A stretch of 64,000 bases of DNA from Chloroflexota bacterium (GCA_026389845.1 JAPLHB010000112.1:1-64000), one strand, 5' to 3'. Shown: positions 52,764-61,189, counted from the stretch's first letter. Translations and numbers: made by a program. The notes: generated by a model not told the origin, from the letters alone.

Positions 52764-52930
52764 GTCATTCTGAGAACTGCCATGCCGCGCGGCGGCATTC
52801 TTGAAGATAGAAACTCCCGCGCTTGTCATGCTGAGCGGGCCTACCAGCCAACGATTGCTGCGGCGAGTATCCAGCGAAGCATCCGGCGTTGCAAGTTTCT
52901 GCTTGACGGGACCAACCCGCTCAGGGTGAC
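52764..52930. repeat. MITE-like element between glcF and glcD
   Basis: Starts GTCATTCTGAGAACTGCCATG and ends ACCCGCTCAGGGTGAC, with CTTGTCATGCTGAGCGGG and ATCCAGCGAAGCATCC inside. Paralogue of 18791-18933 and related at the ends to 48265 and 55424. It splits the glc operon by about 300 bp; nothing else is seen in 52703-53002. Confidence 0.75.
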
Positions 52931-53002
52931 AAAGCAAATTCTTGCGGTACCGCGAAAAATCTATTGGGGGGTATCTGCGTCCTCCGCGTGGCCCGCGTTC
53001 CA

Positions 53003-54328
53003 TCAACCCAGGCTCTCATCCAACACTTGCACTAAGTGCTTGACGACGATCTTCTGTCCGCTGCGCCGCCGTCCCCATTCGAGCTGCATCAGGCAGCCGG
53101 GGTTCGCGCTTACCACCAACTCAGCGCCTGACCCTGCCACGTCCGCCATCTTGCGGTCGAGCAGGTCAAGCGCCATGGGAGTGTGCGTCAGGTTGTAGAT
53201 GCCGGCGCTCCCGCAGCAGCGGATCGGGTGGCTGTCGGGCAGGGGACGCATCTCCAGCCCCTCGATCCGCCCCAGCAGCCGCCGCGGTTGAGCGCGGACG
53301 TTCTGCAGGTTCGCCAGGTGACACGGGTCGTGGTAGGTGGCGCGGACTCGCGCGTGCTTCGGTTGCAGTTCTTCCGGCCAGATCGCGTCGAGCCACTCGG
53401 TCACGTCCTGCACCTTGGCGCTGAACGCCTGCGCGCGGGGCGCCCACGCCGGATCGTCGTGGAACCACTCGGCATATTCCTTGAGCGCGGCGCTGCACCC
53501 CGCGCAGTCGGTGACGATCGCCTCCACGTCGGCCAGGAATGGCTCGAAGAGCGCGATGTTGCGCTGCGCCAATTCGCGCGAGAGCGCGTGCATCGCCTGG
53601 TCGTCGTGCGGCGTGCCGCAGCACGACTGGCCGGCCGGCGTGACCACCTCGCAGCCGGCCCGGGTCAGCACGCGCACGGTCGCCCGGCTGACGTCGGGCA
53701 TGGCGACGTTCATCATGCAGCCGAGGAAGAATGCGACGCGGTGGGGCGATTTGGCAAATCGCCCTACATTCTGCGCGGGCGTGACCGCGGCCAGCTCCCC
53801 CCGGATCGGCTTGCCCATCTTCGGCGCAAACTCGACCAACTGGCGGAGCTTCGGCCCGACGCCGGGCAGCCAGCCCAGGAGCGCCACGCCCAGCTTGTCG
53901 AGCCGGAACGCCTGGACGAAGCGCAGCGGACCAGAGATGATCTCGGCGCGCTCGGCGCCGGTGAGCACGTGGCGCAGCATGAACTTGATGATGGGCGAGC
54001 GCGGATGCTTTTCTTCCACTGCCACGCGACCGGCCACGATCAGCTCGCCGATGCGCACGCCCGGCGGGCAGACGGTGTTGCAGGCGCGGCAGTCCAGGCA
54101 GTGATAGAGATACGCCTCGACGCCGCGCGTGATGTCGAGCGTGCCGTCCTCGACCGCGCGCAACAGGCTCAATCGGCCGCGCGGAGAGAACGTCTCGAGC
54201 TGCGTTTCCTGATAAGTTGGGCACACCGGCAGACAGCGGCCGCAGCGGATGCAGCCCATTAATTCATCGTAGTTGGGCAGCGTCAGACCGAAGACCTGTT
54301 GGCCGGGGGTGGAATCGTATATGGTCAT
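53003..54328 (-). CDS. glcF: Iron-sulfur subunit GlcF-like (CCG-domain heterodisulfide-reductase family)
   Basis: 441 residues. Two 4Fe-4S ferredoxin motifs, CIRCGRCLPVCP (C26, C29, C32, C36) and CLDCRACNTVCPPG, then two CCG domains (FFLGCMMNV...SCCGTPHDD and YHDPCHLANLQNVR...RCCGSAG). Accepts electrons from GlcD and delivers them to the quinone pool. Located upstream of glcD in the same orientation. Confidence 0.92.
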   Translation of the reverse strand: MTIYDSTPGQQVFGLTLPNYDELMGCIRCGRCLPVCPTYQETQLETFSPRGRLSLLRAVEDGTLDITRGVEAYLYHCLDCRACNTVCPPGVRIGELIVAGRVAVEEKHPRSPIIKFMLRHVLTGAERAEIISGPLRFVQAFRLDKLGVALLGWLPGVGPKLRQLVEFAPKMGKPIRGELAAVTPAQNVGRFAKSPHRVAFFLGCMMNVAMPDVSRATVRVLTRAGCEVVTPAGQSCCGTPHDDQAMHALSRELAQRNIALFEPFLADVEAIVTDCAGCSAALKEYAEWFHDDPAWAPRAQAFSAKVQDVTEWLDAIWPEELQPKHARVRATYHDPCHLANLQNVRAQPRRLLGRIEGLEMRPLPDSHPIRCCGSAGIYNLTHTPMALDLLDRKMADVAGSGAELVVSANPGCLMQLEWGRRRSGQKIVVKHLVQVLDESLG

Positions 54329-54352
54329 GGTGTGAAGAATCTCAAAAAGACC

Positions 54353-54799
54353 TCAGCGGCCCAGCGTGTAGCGGTAGACGTTGGTCTCCCGCAGCACGAA
54401 GCCGACGCGACGATAGAGCCGGTTGGCGGCCTCGCGGGAGGGCCGCGAGGTCAGATCCACCGTGACCGCGCCGGCCCCCTTCGCCCGTTCGAGCGCGGCC
54501 CGCGTGAGCGCCTCGCCGACCCCCTTGCCCCGCGCTGCGTCATCCACCACCACGTCCTCGATCCAGGCGCGAATGCCGGTGGGGATGCGAAAGAGCGCCA
54601 GCGTGAGCGAGCCGACGATCTGGCCGCCCTGTTCGGGGTCGCGCGCGATGAAAAGCACGGTTGCCGGCGAGTCCACCATCTCCTGCAGCGCCTCGCGCGT
54701 GGGCGGCGGGTTCGAGGCGGAAAGCTGCGGAACCAACCGCATGAAGGCGCCGACGAGTTCATCGGTGACTTCGGTAGCTTCCAGAATCTCGATAGGCAA
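54353..54799 (-). CDS. GNAT-family N-acetyltransferase
   Basis: 148 residues from TTG with GGAGG/GGGAG upstream. Motif A is clear, IEDVVVDDAARGKGVGEALTRAAL, binding acetyl-CoA; RLYRRVGFVLRETNVYR closes the fold. Substrate unknown. It follows a second GNAT gene by 18 nt. Confidence 0.88.
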   Translation of the reverse strand: MPIEILEATEVTDELVGAFMRLVPQLSASNPPPTREALQEMVDSPATVLFIARDPEQGGQIVGSLTLALFRIPTGIRAWIEDVVVDDAARGKGVGEALTRAALERAKGAGAVTVDLTSRPSREAANRLYRRVGFVLRETNVYRYTLGR

Positions 54800-54817
54800 T
54801 GTTGTGCTCCCTCCGTT

Positions 54818-55408
54818 TTAGATCGAGAACCGCATCACCATCCGGTTTTCCGACGGTCGCGCAACCTCTACAAAACCGGCCTTGCGAAACGCCGAGGCCA
54901 GCCCCATGTAGCCCTCCGAGCCACCGGAGACGCGATGGCCTTCGTCCGGGTCAACGGGATAACCCTCGACGATCTGCGCGCCCTGCGACGCGGCGTAGGC
55001 AACCGCTCCCTGCAGCAGCCTGACCATCAGCCCCTGGCGGCGATGCGGCTTCGCCACGAAGAAGCAGACGATGGCCCAGACCGGTTGCTCGTCCACGCGT
55101 TTGAGGGTGCGCGAGCGTTCCAGCGGCAGGAAGCTCTCCCGCGGTCCAAGCGAGACCCAAGCGATCGGCTCGTCTCCGGCGTAGGCGAGGATGCCAGGAA
55201 CCTGACCGGAGTCAACCAGCCCCTTCAGCCCAGTCCGGCGCTCCTCGGCCGAGCTGCGGTCGAACTCCGCGCGGCGGAGCCGCCAGAACATGCACCAGCA
55301 ACCGAAGTAAGCGCCACGCGGGCCAAAGAGCCGCTCGAGATCGGGCCAGCGGTCTGCGGTGACGGGATGAAACGCGAGATCAGCCGATGTTAGTGGTGAT
55401 GCGGTCAT
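54818..55408 (-). CDS. GNAT-family N-acetyltransferase
   Basis: 196 residues from ATG with GGAGC upstream. Acetyl-CoA site IVCFFVAKPHRRQGLMVRLL and later GYMGLASAFRKAGFVEVARPS. The N-terminal FGCWCMFWRL is typical of a small GNAT subgroup of unknown substrate. Forms a pair with the next GNAT. Confidence 0.88.
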   Translation of the reverse strand: MTASPLTSADLAFHPVTADRWPDLERLFGPRGAYFGCWCMFWRLRRAEFDRSSAEERRTGLKGLVDSGQVPGILAYAGDEPIAWVSLGPRESFLPLERSRTLKRVDEQPVWAIVCFFVAKPHRRQGLMVRLLQGAVAYAASQGAQIVEGYPVDPDEGHRVSGGSEGYMGLASAFRKAGFVEVARPSENRMVMRFSI

Positions 55409-55423
55409 GGCTTGCTCCAGATG

Positions 55424-55583
55424 GTCATTCTGAGCGGGTCAGCCCCGAGCCTCTCGTAACGGCGTGAAGCCAGCGAAGAATCTCCATGCAACGCGACGAG
55501 ACCCCTTCGACTGCGCTCAGGGCAGGCTCTTCGCTGGTTTGTCGCCGCAGCTCAATACACGAGACCAACCCGCTCAGGGTGAC
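55424..55583. repeat. MITE-like element with CTTCGACTGCGCTCAGGG core
   Basis: Begins GTCATTCTGAGCGGGTC and ends GACCAACCCGCTCAGGGTGAC; inside are GCCAGCGAAGAATCT and CCCCTTCGACTGCGCTCAGGG. Same terminal family as 48265 and 52764. It separates the GNAT pair from the papain-like gene. Confidence 0.75.
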
Positions 55584-55615
55584 AGCCGTCCGATAGCTTT
55601 GCGCTCATTCACGGT

Positions 55616-57934
55616 CTACGGTTGCTCCTGCTGCTCCAACGCCCGCTCGGACCGGTCTCCGGCCATGCCAGCGCCTGCGCTGCCCCACACCGATTCCGGG
55701 GCCTGCATCTGCCCGCCGCCGGTAAAGGTGATCTGCCGGTAGTAGTAAGATTCGCCGTAGCTGTCCGGCTCCTGGTAGACGCGCACGACCCAGCCGTATA
55801 CCTTGCCGTAGACCGCGCCCGGCGGCAGGCTTGTGACCGCCATGCTGCCCACGTCGCCCAGGTCAACCGACGTCCACCTGTCGTTGCCCGCGGGGTCGAA
55901 CAGGATCACCCGATAGGTGTCGCCCGCGATCCCGCGGCGCTGCCAGGTAAGCGTGACCGGCAAAGAGAGGGTCGAACCGCTCGACGGCGCCAACAGGTTC
56001 ACGTTGGCGATGTCGAAATCGCCGCCGGGAAGGCTCGTGCCCGCCACGTAGGTCATGATGACGGGGGCGCCCCAGCCAGAAACGTAGCTGGGGTTCGTCG
56101 AGTTAGGGCCAAAAGAGACATAGTACCCCTGCCCAAAAACCAGCGTAGGCGCGGCCGTGAAGGCGTAGCGACCGGCTGTGTTCGTGGTGGTGATCGCTGC
56201 GTCGGACCAGGCCGTGCCGTTGTAGAAACGCAAATGCAGTTGGATGCCCGCGGCCGGCGCGCCGTTGTAGGTGATCCGGCCGTAGATGCCCTGGGAAACC
56301 GCCTGGGTCGCGGTCGAGGTGGGCGTCGGCGTGCGAGTCGGGGTTGCGGTTGCGGTCGGCGTAACGGTCGGCGGGGGCGCCGGGAAGTTCCGCAACACCA
56401 GGGGCAGATACATTCGTCTGGCGCCCGGAAAGACCGTGCGCGTCGGCGTGGCAGTACGCGTGATTGTGGGCGTCGCGGTGCGTGTGGCTGTGGGTGTTGC
56501 GGTCGGCGCGGCAGATTGGGATGACGTGCGCAGGCGGATACCCACGTCCGCCGACTGGGAGACACCGGCATCCTGCCAACTGGCGCCATTCAAGCTGATA
56601 TAGGTCCGGCCGGTTTCGTGCGGCCCCGCGGTGTCCACGCCGATCGGAAAGCCGTAGCTGGCGTCGGTCAGCTTGACAACGGCGATCACGTCGTTGCCGG
56701 CCGTCGCCGCCACCGGCGAGTCCAGCGCCACGGAATGATAGCCGGCGTTGCTGAAGGCGAGATTCAGCTTACTCGCCAGCAGTCCGCTCAGCGTGGTTCC
56801 ATTGAACTGATCGTAGAGGTAGATGTCCACGTCGGTCGTGGTATCAGTGGTCCAAAATTCGACCCGCGTGACGTTCGTGCTTACTGGCGGGATGAACTTC
56901 GCCAGCGCCCAGGCCGTCGGGTTACCATAACCCAGGGACGTGGCGAAGCCGCCCTCGTCGTAGTACCACAGGCTGCCCTGGGCGTCGTAGTCCTGCCAGG
57001 CTGACACGACACTGGCGTATTCGCCGATCCGCGCCGAGCCGTAAGCGATGGTAAAGTACCCGCCCTCGCTCCCGAAGCCGGCCGTGCCGCCCCAGCCAGT
57101 CCCCCAACTGTTCTTGACGATCCAGCCGCCGCTGCCGCCCGCATGGATAAGGCTGTCGTCCCAGCCGACGATCAGTACGTTATGGTTGGGCGACTGCGTT
57201 CCGGCGTAGTAGAGCGTATAGCTGCCGTCGTAGGCGCCGAATTCATCAGCCCAGGCGTCGCCATTGCCCGAATAGATGCCGACATTGATCGGGCCGTAGG
57301 TCGCAAGGGCGTTCTTCAAGACATCGGGGCTGGGCACCGCGTTGCCCGCGAGGAGTTGCCAATCCAACACGGTTTTCTGGTACGGGCAGGTGGACTTGCA
57401 GGCCACGTCCGCAGCCACGTACGGATCGCACGATTCCAGCACCGTACCCTTCTGGGCCAAGAAGCTGGCGACCTGGAACGAATTCCCGAGGCCGCAACCG
57501 TTTTGATACCAATTACACTCTTTGACGTTGTTCTCCGAGAAATCCCAGGAACCGGCGCCATCTATCAACAGTCTGGATTCGAGCGCGGCGATGCCGGCAA
57601 ACACATAACACGCGTTGCAGGCGCCCTGGTTCTTCACCGGGCTGACCTTGCCGGTCTCCCGCCAGTCGAACCGCGACGACAGACCCAAGGGCCTGGGGGC
57701 CGGCTGCCCGCCGGCCAGGTGCGAAAGATCCACCGGCGGCGGCGCGAAGCCGGTGCGGGGCGGAAGCGGCCCCTGGGGCGCCCACGGCAACAACGGCCCT
57801 TGTTGCAGCGCCGGAGCAACCGGCGCAGCGGGTTCGACTCCTTGTGCCGTTGCCGGTGCGCCTTTTTCCAACGGAAAGCAAAGTACCAGACCGACCAGCA
57901 TCAAAAAACGGAGGATCAGAAACAGGTTTTTCAT
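55616..57934 (-). CDS. Secreted papain-like (C1) cysteine protease with C-terminal beta domains
   Basis: 772 residues from ATG with GGAGC. Signal peptide about 1-30, a Pro-rich propeptide-like stretch, then a C1A catalytic domain: oxyanion Gln Q103 and nucleophile C109 in NQGACNACYVFA, H251 in NHNVLIVGWDD, N275 in VKNSWGTGWGG. A lectin-like beta domain (about 310-460), two Thr/Pro/Ala linkers flanking MYLPLVLRNF, a carboxypeptidase-regulatory-like domain and an Ig-like domain follow. An extracellular protease tethered or spaced by linkers typical of Chloroflexota. Confidence 0.9.
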   Translation of the reverse strand: MKNLFLILRFLMLVGLVLCFPLEKGAPATAQGVEPAAPVAPALQQGPLLPWAPQGPLPPRTGFAPPPVDLSHLAGGQPAPRPLGLSSRFDWRETGKVSPVKNQGACNACYVFAGIAALESRLLIDGAGSWDFSENNVKECNWYQNGCGLGNSFQVASFLAQKGTVLESCDPYVAADVACKSTCPYQKTVLDWQLLAGNAVPSPDVLKNALATYGPINVGIYSGNGDAWADEFGAYDGSYTLYYAGTQSPNHNVLIVGWDDSLIHAGGSGGWIVKNSWGTGWGGTAGFGSEGGYFTIAYGSARIGEYASVVSAWQDYDAQGSLWYYDEGGFATSLGYGNPTAWALAKFIPPVSTNVTRVEFWTTDTTTDVDIYLYDQFNGTTLSGLLASKLNLAFSNAGYHSVALDSPVAATAGNDVIAVVKLTDASYGFPIGVDTAGPHETGRTYISLNGASWQDAGVSQSADVGIRLRTSSQSAAPTATPTATRTATPTITRTATPTRTVFPGARRMYLPLVLRNFPAPPPTVTPTATATPTRTPTPTSTATQAVSQGIYGRITYNGAPAAGIQLHLRFYNGTAWSDAAITTTNTAGRYAFTAAPTLVFGQGYYVSFGPNSTNPSYVSGWGAPVIMTYVAGTSLPGGDFDIANVNLLAPSSGSTLSLPVTLTWQRRGIAGDTYRVILFDPAGNDRWTSVDLGDVGSMAVTSLPPGAVYGKVYGWVVRVYQEPDSYGESYYYRQITFTGGGQMQAPESVWGSAGAGMAGDRSERALEQQEQP

Positions 57935-58050
57935 GGCTGCTCCAGTTCATCTGCGACCGATGATATCGCAGGCCTCGCCAAGGGTAGTCCAGCCCCACCC
58001 TGACGGCAGCTTCGCGTTAGCTGGTTGAGGAGACCCACTCGCCGTCATAA

Positions 58051-58239
58051 TCAGGCTCCGGACAATCGCTTGAGGAAGTCTGCAGGAGAAAAAACGGGGA
58101 GGGTCGCGCCGACGTAGTCACTGGCGTCGCGGGTCAAGATGGCATCCAACTGGCTCGACGTCGCGCTGGCGTGTTGGACAGCATCTTCGTAGTCGCGAAA
58201 GGGCAGGATCACGTTTGTATCGAGCAGAACACGCATCAT
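58051..58239 (-). pseudogene. PIN-domain toxin with an internal deletion
   Basis: 62 residues against about 130 for the family. The N-terminus MRVLLDTNVILPF carries the first catalytic Asp and is fused directly to the C-terminal part DAVQHASATSSQLDAILTRDASDY, so about 65 central residues including the conserved Glu are missing. The ATG overlaps the antitoxin stop (ATGA). Likely inactive. Confidence 0.75.
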
Positions 58240-58457
58240 AGGTACTTCTCGATCAAGTAGTCTTCATAGTCCTCGCGAAGCTCCCGATCAGATGGCGCAA
58301 GCCCTTTTGGCTTGAGCATCCCGCACACTAATTTCGGTGCGCGTCGGATGACTGGCTTTGGGGTCGTTGTCAGATCAATCCTAAATTCCTCCAACAGCAT
58401 CAGCCGTTCGTTTAACGGCAACTGTCCAATCCCTAATGCCATCTCTCGGTATGTCAT
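58236..58457 (-). CDS. Antitoxin of a VapBC-like pair
   Basis: 73 residues: a short N-terminal helix pair (MALGIGQLPLNERLMLLEEF) typical of antitoxins that precede PIN toxins, then a basic region and an acidic C-terminus (DRELREDYEDYLIEKYL) that would wrap the toxin. The partner toxin is deleted, so this may be an orphan. The stretch 58458-58638 up to the tRNA genes shows nothing else. Confidence 0.7.
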   Translation of the reverse strand: MTYREMALGIGQLPLNERLMLLEEFRIDLTTTPKPVIRRAPKLVCGMLKPKGLAPSDRELREDYEDYLIEKYL

Positions 58458-58638
58458 CGTCCACCTCCCAGGCCAGCCGACATCGGATAACCGGCCTTAT
58501 GACTGATTGTAACATCATGCCGAAGGCAACGCAAAAGAATCATGGCCCCCGAGGCCCCATGCATCGAAGAACGGGTAATTCGCAAAGTCGGTGACGAGGG
58601 TTATGAATTGCAATAGGAGCAGGAAGAGAGAAGAAGAA

Positions 58639-58917
58639 TGGGTCCCCCGGGATTCGAACCCGGGACCAACCAGTTATGCATCCCACCGCGGCTTTCGCCG
58701 CCCCTTTCGGGTTTGTGGGCTGGACTATCCCTTCGCCCCGCCAACCGGGGCGCCTGCCGTCTAGTCTCTACACCTTCCCCGGATCGGGGCTTGGCTCGGG
58801 ATTACCAGGCTTGACGCCGGAGGCTTCCCCGAATTTGGCAGGTGATCACCTGGAGATTACTCCCCAGGCAGCCCTTGTGTTTCGAGCCGGCCGCTCTAAC
58901 CGCTGAGCTAGGGACCC
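58639..58917 (-). tRNA. tRNA-Ile2 (CAT), split by a group I intron
   Basis: Exons 58917-58885 (33 nt) and 58678-58639 (40 nt). Joined they give a complete cloverleaf: 7-bp acceptor GGGTCCC/GGGACCC, D arm GCTC/GAGC, anticodon arm GCCGG CTCATAA CTGGT (two G-U pairs), variable TGGTC, T arm CCGGG TTCGAAT CCCGG, discriminator A; CCA is not encoded. The CAT anticodon with a D loop and variable loop like known Ile2 tRNAs suggests the lysidine-modified tRNA-Ile; elongator Met is the alternative. Last gene of the Pro-Gly-Ile operon. Confidence 0.9.
58679..58884 (-). ncRNA. Group I intron in the anticodon loop of tRNA-Ile2
   Basis: 206 nt between U33 and C34. The 5' exon end GGCU pairs with an internal guide GGCU about 13 nt into the intron, placing the conserved U-G pair at the splice site; the last intron base is G. 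The catalytic core has GGTGTAGAGACTAGACGGCA (P3/P7 region) and, further on, GGATAGTCC (P7 3' strand), both nearly the same as in the Azoarcus tRNA-Ile intron (subgroup IC3). GAAA loops close two stems near the 3' end. No open frame inside, so no homing endonuclease. Confidence 0.92.
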
Positions 58918-58921
58918 AAGA

Positions 58922-58993
58922 AGCGGGCAACGGGATTCGGACCCGCGACATCCTGCTTGGAAGGCAGGCGCTCTACCGCTGAGCTATGCCCGC
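58922..58993 (-). tRNA. tRNA-Gly (TCC)
   Basis: 72 nt. Acceptor GCGGGCA/TGCCCGC, D arm GCTC/GAGC, anticodon arm CCTGC CTTCCAA GCAGG, T arm with TCCGAAT loop, discriminator T; no encoded CCA. Four nucleotides from the Ile gene and five from the Pro gene. Confidence 0.95.
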
Positions 58994-58998
58994 ACCAG

Positions 58999-59073
58999 TC
59001 GGGGCGCGGAGATTTGAACTCCGGACCTCTTGAACCCAAATCAAGCGCGCTAACCGGACTGCGCTACGCCCCG
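58999..59073 (-). tRNA. tRNA-Pro (TGG)
   Basis: 75 nt. Acceptor CGGGGCG/CGCCCCG, D arm GCGC/GCGC, anticodon arm CTTGA TTTGGGT TCAAG (anticodon TGG), T arm CGGAG TTCAAAT CTCCG, discriminator A. First gene of the tRNA operon. Confidence 0.95.
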
Positions 59074-59083
59074 AACAGACCGC

Positions 59084-59112
59084 AGTATACCCGAAAGGCG
59101 CTCAGGCGTCAA
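59084..59112 (-). promoter_or_regulatory. Promoter of the tRNA operon
   Basis: Minus-strand TTGACG (59107-59112), exactly 17 nt, TATACT (59084-59089); transcription would start a few bases before tRNA-Pro. Confidence 0.75.
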
Positions 59113-59135
59113 CTGGCGGCTCGCCAAATTCGCTA

Positions 59136-59164
59136 TTGACTTGCGTCCCGTTTCGGCATATACT
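59136..59164 (+). promoter_or_regulatory. Promoter of the CHAT/C11 operon
   Basis: TTGACT (59136-59141), exactly 17 nt, TATACT (59159-59164), about 21 nt before the ribosome-binding site GGAGGTGA. Back to back with the tRNA promoter, 23 bp between the two -35 boxes. Confidence 0.75.
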
Positions 59165-59191
59165 ATCGCCAGATCGTCAGCGGAGGTGACT

Positions 59192-60925
59192 ATGGCTCAA
59201 GTCGGCTACCGCAACCTCAACGTCTACTTCATCACCAACTATCGGCTCCCCCAGGAGGTGACGCTCCCCGCCGCCTCACTGGGCGCCACCGGCGCCTCAT
59301 TGCCGGGGGAGATTGTCCTCACGCCGACCGTAATCGAATCGCTGCCCATCATCCAGGCCGCCTATGCGCCGCCGGAGGCGCAACGGACGCTCACCTGCGC
59401 TGAGGCGGAAGAGGTGCTCCATCAGCTCGTCGCCTACGCCCGCGAGCATTTTCCCGCCAGCTACCCGGTGGTCCACATCTCGCGCGTAGAGCTGCCGGAC
59501 CGCCCCGGCCGGCTGGGCGACAGTCCCGACTTCTGCGTGGATGTCACTCGCATCATTGACGTCTTCGCTGCCTCGCGGCAAATGAGCTATTTCAACCACT
59601 ACGCCGACTCCCGCCGGCAGAACGGCTATCTGGCGATCGGTACAGACGCCAGCTTTCTGCTCGACCTGAGCCGGGCTGAACTGTTCATTCTGATCGGCCA
59701 GTACCTGGAGATGTTCCGGCCGGTCGCCGGCAGCCTGAGCGACGAGGCCTTTCGGGAGTACGACCGCGACGTGCGCTTGTGGAACGCCAACTGCGACGTG
59801 CTGCAGCTCCAGGACATCCAGCGCGAGGCCGGCGAGCAGCCCCTCCGCCTACACGTGGCCTGGCACGATGATATCACCGCGTTCAGCCTCTTTCGCGGCG
59901 GCGAGCCGCTCATCCCCATCACCAAGAAACAGACACGGGCGCAGCTCATCCGCGACCTGATCGCGGAGATCCAGGAGGTCACCAAACGGGCCACCAGCTT
60001 CTACCAGGCCGCAGACGCCGGCCGGGACGCCATCCGCGGCGACCTGGAGCGGCTGGGGCGCAGTATGTACAGCCGGCTCCTGCCCGCGCCCATCCAGGAG
60101 CAACTCAAAGCCACACCGGAGCATGAGCTTTTCCTGGGCCTCGATGCGATCACGGTGGAGATCCCCTGGGAATTGCTCTTCGACGGCGAGCAGTTTCTCT
60201 GCAATCGGTTCCAGGTGGGTCGCCACGTCTTTGCCGAGGTGCAGGCGAAACCGGCCATCGCGGCCGCCCGAACGGTCGCCGGAAGCCCAGAGGCCGGGCA
60301 GCCCCGCCGCATCCTCCTCATCGCTGACCCGTCCGGCACCCTGGCGGGCGCGCGGCGCGAGTGCGAGATCATCGCCGCGGCGTTGGGCGCACTGCCGAAC
60401 GTCCAGGTCAAGGTCATCGGCTCGGAGGTGCAACGAAGCTGGGATCTGCTGGGTGAGATGAGCGCGGGTTACGACCTGGTGCACTACGCCGGCCACGCCC
60501 GGTATGACAGCGCCGACCCGAGCAATAGCGCCTGGCTGCTGGCCCAGGGCGAGCTGACCGCTTCCGACGTCGCCAGCCTTTCGCCGCCGCCCCGCCTGGT
60601 CTTCTCGAATGCCTGCGAGTCGGGAGCCACCGGCGCCTGGCGCGATGGCTTCACCTACGAGGATAAGGCGTTTGGCCTGGCGAGCGGGTTCTTGCTGGCC
60701 GGCGTGCGGGGCTACATCGGCACCTTCTGGCGGGTGCACGACGACGCCAGCGCCGACCTGGCCGTCGCGTTCTACCGGGCGCTGTTGGACGGCGAGACGG
60801 TGGGCGGCGCGCTGGCCCAGGCGCGGCAGGCAGTGATCACCCGGCATGGCTGGGGCGAGATCGTGTGGGCCAGTTACATGCTCTACGGCGCCTCGGCCGA
60901 CCGGCCATTTCCGCAACAACCATGA
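59192..60925 (+). CDS. CHAT-domain caspase-like protease
   Basis: 577 residues from ATG after CGGAGGTGA. The first 290 residues are a region I do not recognise, mixed alpha/beta, ending in a helical stretch. The CHAT domain spans about 310-575: LDAITVEIPWELLFD, RILLIADPSG, catalytic H435 in LVHYAGHARYD and catalytic C475 in LVFSNACESGA, with GVRGYIGTFWRVHDD near the end. Clan CD proteases of this kind act in signalling, cell death and CRISPR-linked defence. Heads a four-gene operon. Confidence 0.9.
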   Translation: MAQVGYRNLNVYFITNYRLPQEVTLPAASLGATGASLPGEIVLTPTVIESLPIIQAAYAPPEAQRTLTCAEAEEVLHQLVAYAREHFPASYPVVHISRVELPDRPGRLGDSPDFCVDVTRIIDVFAASRQMSYFNHYADSRRQNGYLAIGTDASFLLDLSRAELFILIGQYLEMFRPVAGSLSDEAFREYDRDVRLWNANCDVLQLQDIQREAGEQPLRLHVAWHDDITAFSLFRGGEPLIPITKKQTRAQLIRDLIAEIQEVTKRATSFYQAADAGRDAIRGDLERLGRSMYSRLLPAPIQEQLKATPEHELFLGLDAITVEIPWELLFDGEQFLCNRFQVGRHVFAEVQAKPAIAAARTVAGSPEAGQPRRILLIADPSGTLAGARRECEIIAAALGALPNVQVKVIGSEVQRSWDLLGEMSAGYDLVHYAGHARYDSADPSNSAWLLAQGELTASDVASLSPPPRLVFSNACESGATGAWRDGFTYEDKAFGLASGFLLAGVRGYIGTFWRVHDDASADLAVAFYRALLDGETVGGALAQARQAVITRHGWGEIVWASYMLYGASADRPFPQQP

Positions 60926-60939
60926 CGATGGAGGTGTCT

Positions 60940-61149
60940 ATGCCGAACTCCGACCGATCCCACGAGGGCGAAGTGCCCAACGGGCCACGCGCCCCGACCT
61001 CTTCGCCTGCGATGCCGCGTTGTCCCCGTTGCGGCCACCCCGATTTCGAGATCGTGCGCGACGAGTGGGGCCGCCACATCCTGGTGTGCGAATACTGCGG
61101 CTACCGGATTGCCGGTACCGACCCCCGGTTCGCCACGCCCCCGCGCTGA
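60940..61149 (+). CDS. Small zinc-ribbon protein
   Basis: 69 residues from ATG preceded by GGAGGTGTCT, a spacing like that of the CHAT gene. A Ser/Pro/Asn-rich N-terminus precedes a zinc ribbon, CPRCGHPDF...CEYCGYRI (about 33-60). The four cysteines would hold one zinc. Possibly an adaptor or substrate for the operon's proteases. ATG at 60922 (ATGA overlap with the CHAT stop) is an alternative start. Confidence 0.75.
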   Translation: MPNSDRSHEGEVPNGPRAPTSSPAMPRCPRCGHPDFEIVRDEWGRHILVCEYCGYRIAGTDPRFATPPR

Positions 61150-61189
61150 CACTTTCCGGTTCACGGGAAGCAGCGAAAGGAGAGAGCGT

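Noticed and set aside
58639-58917. Pseudo-tRNA with a random insertion
   Set aside because: The exons give a complete tRNA and the insert has a group I guide, core and terminal G.
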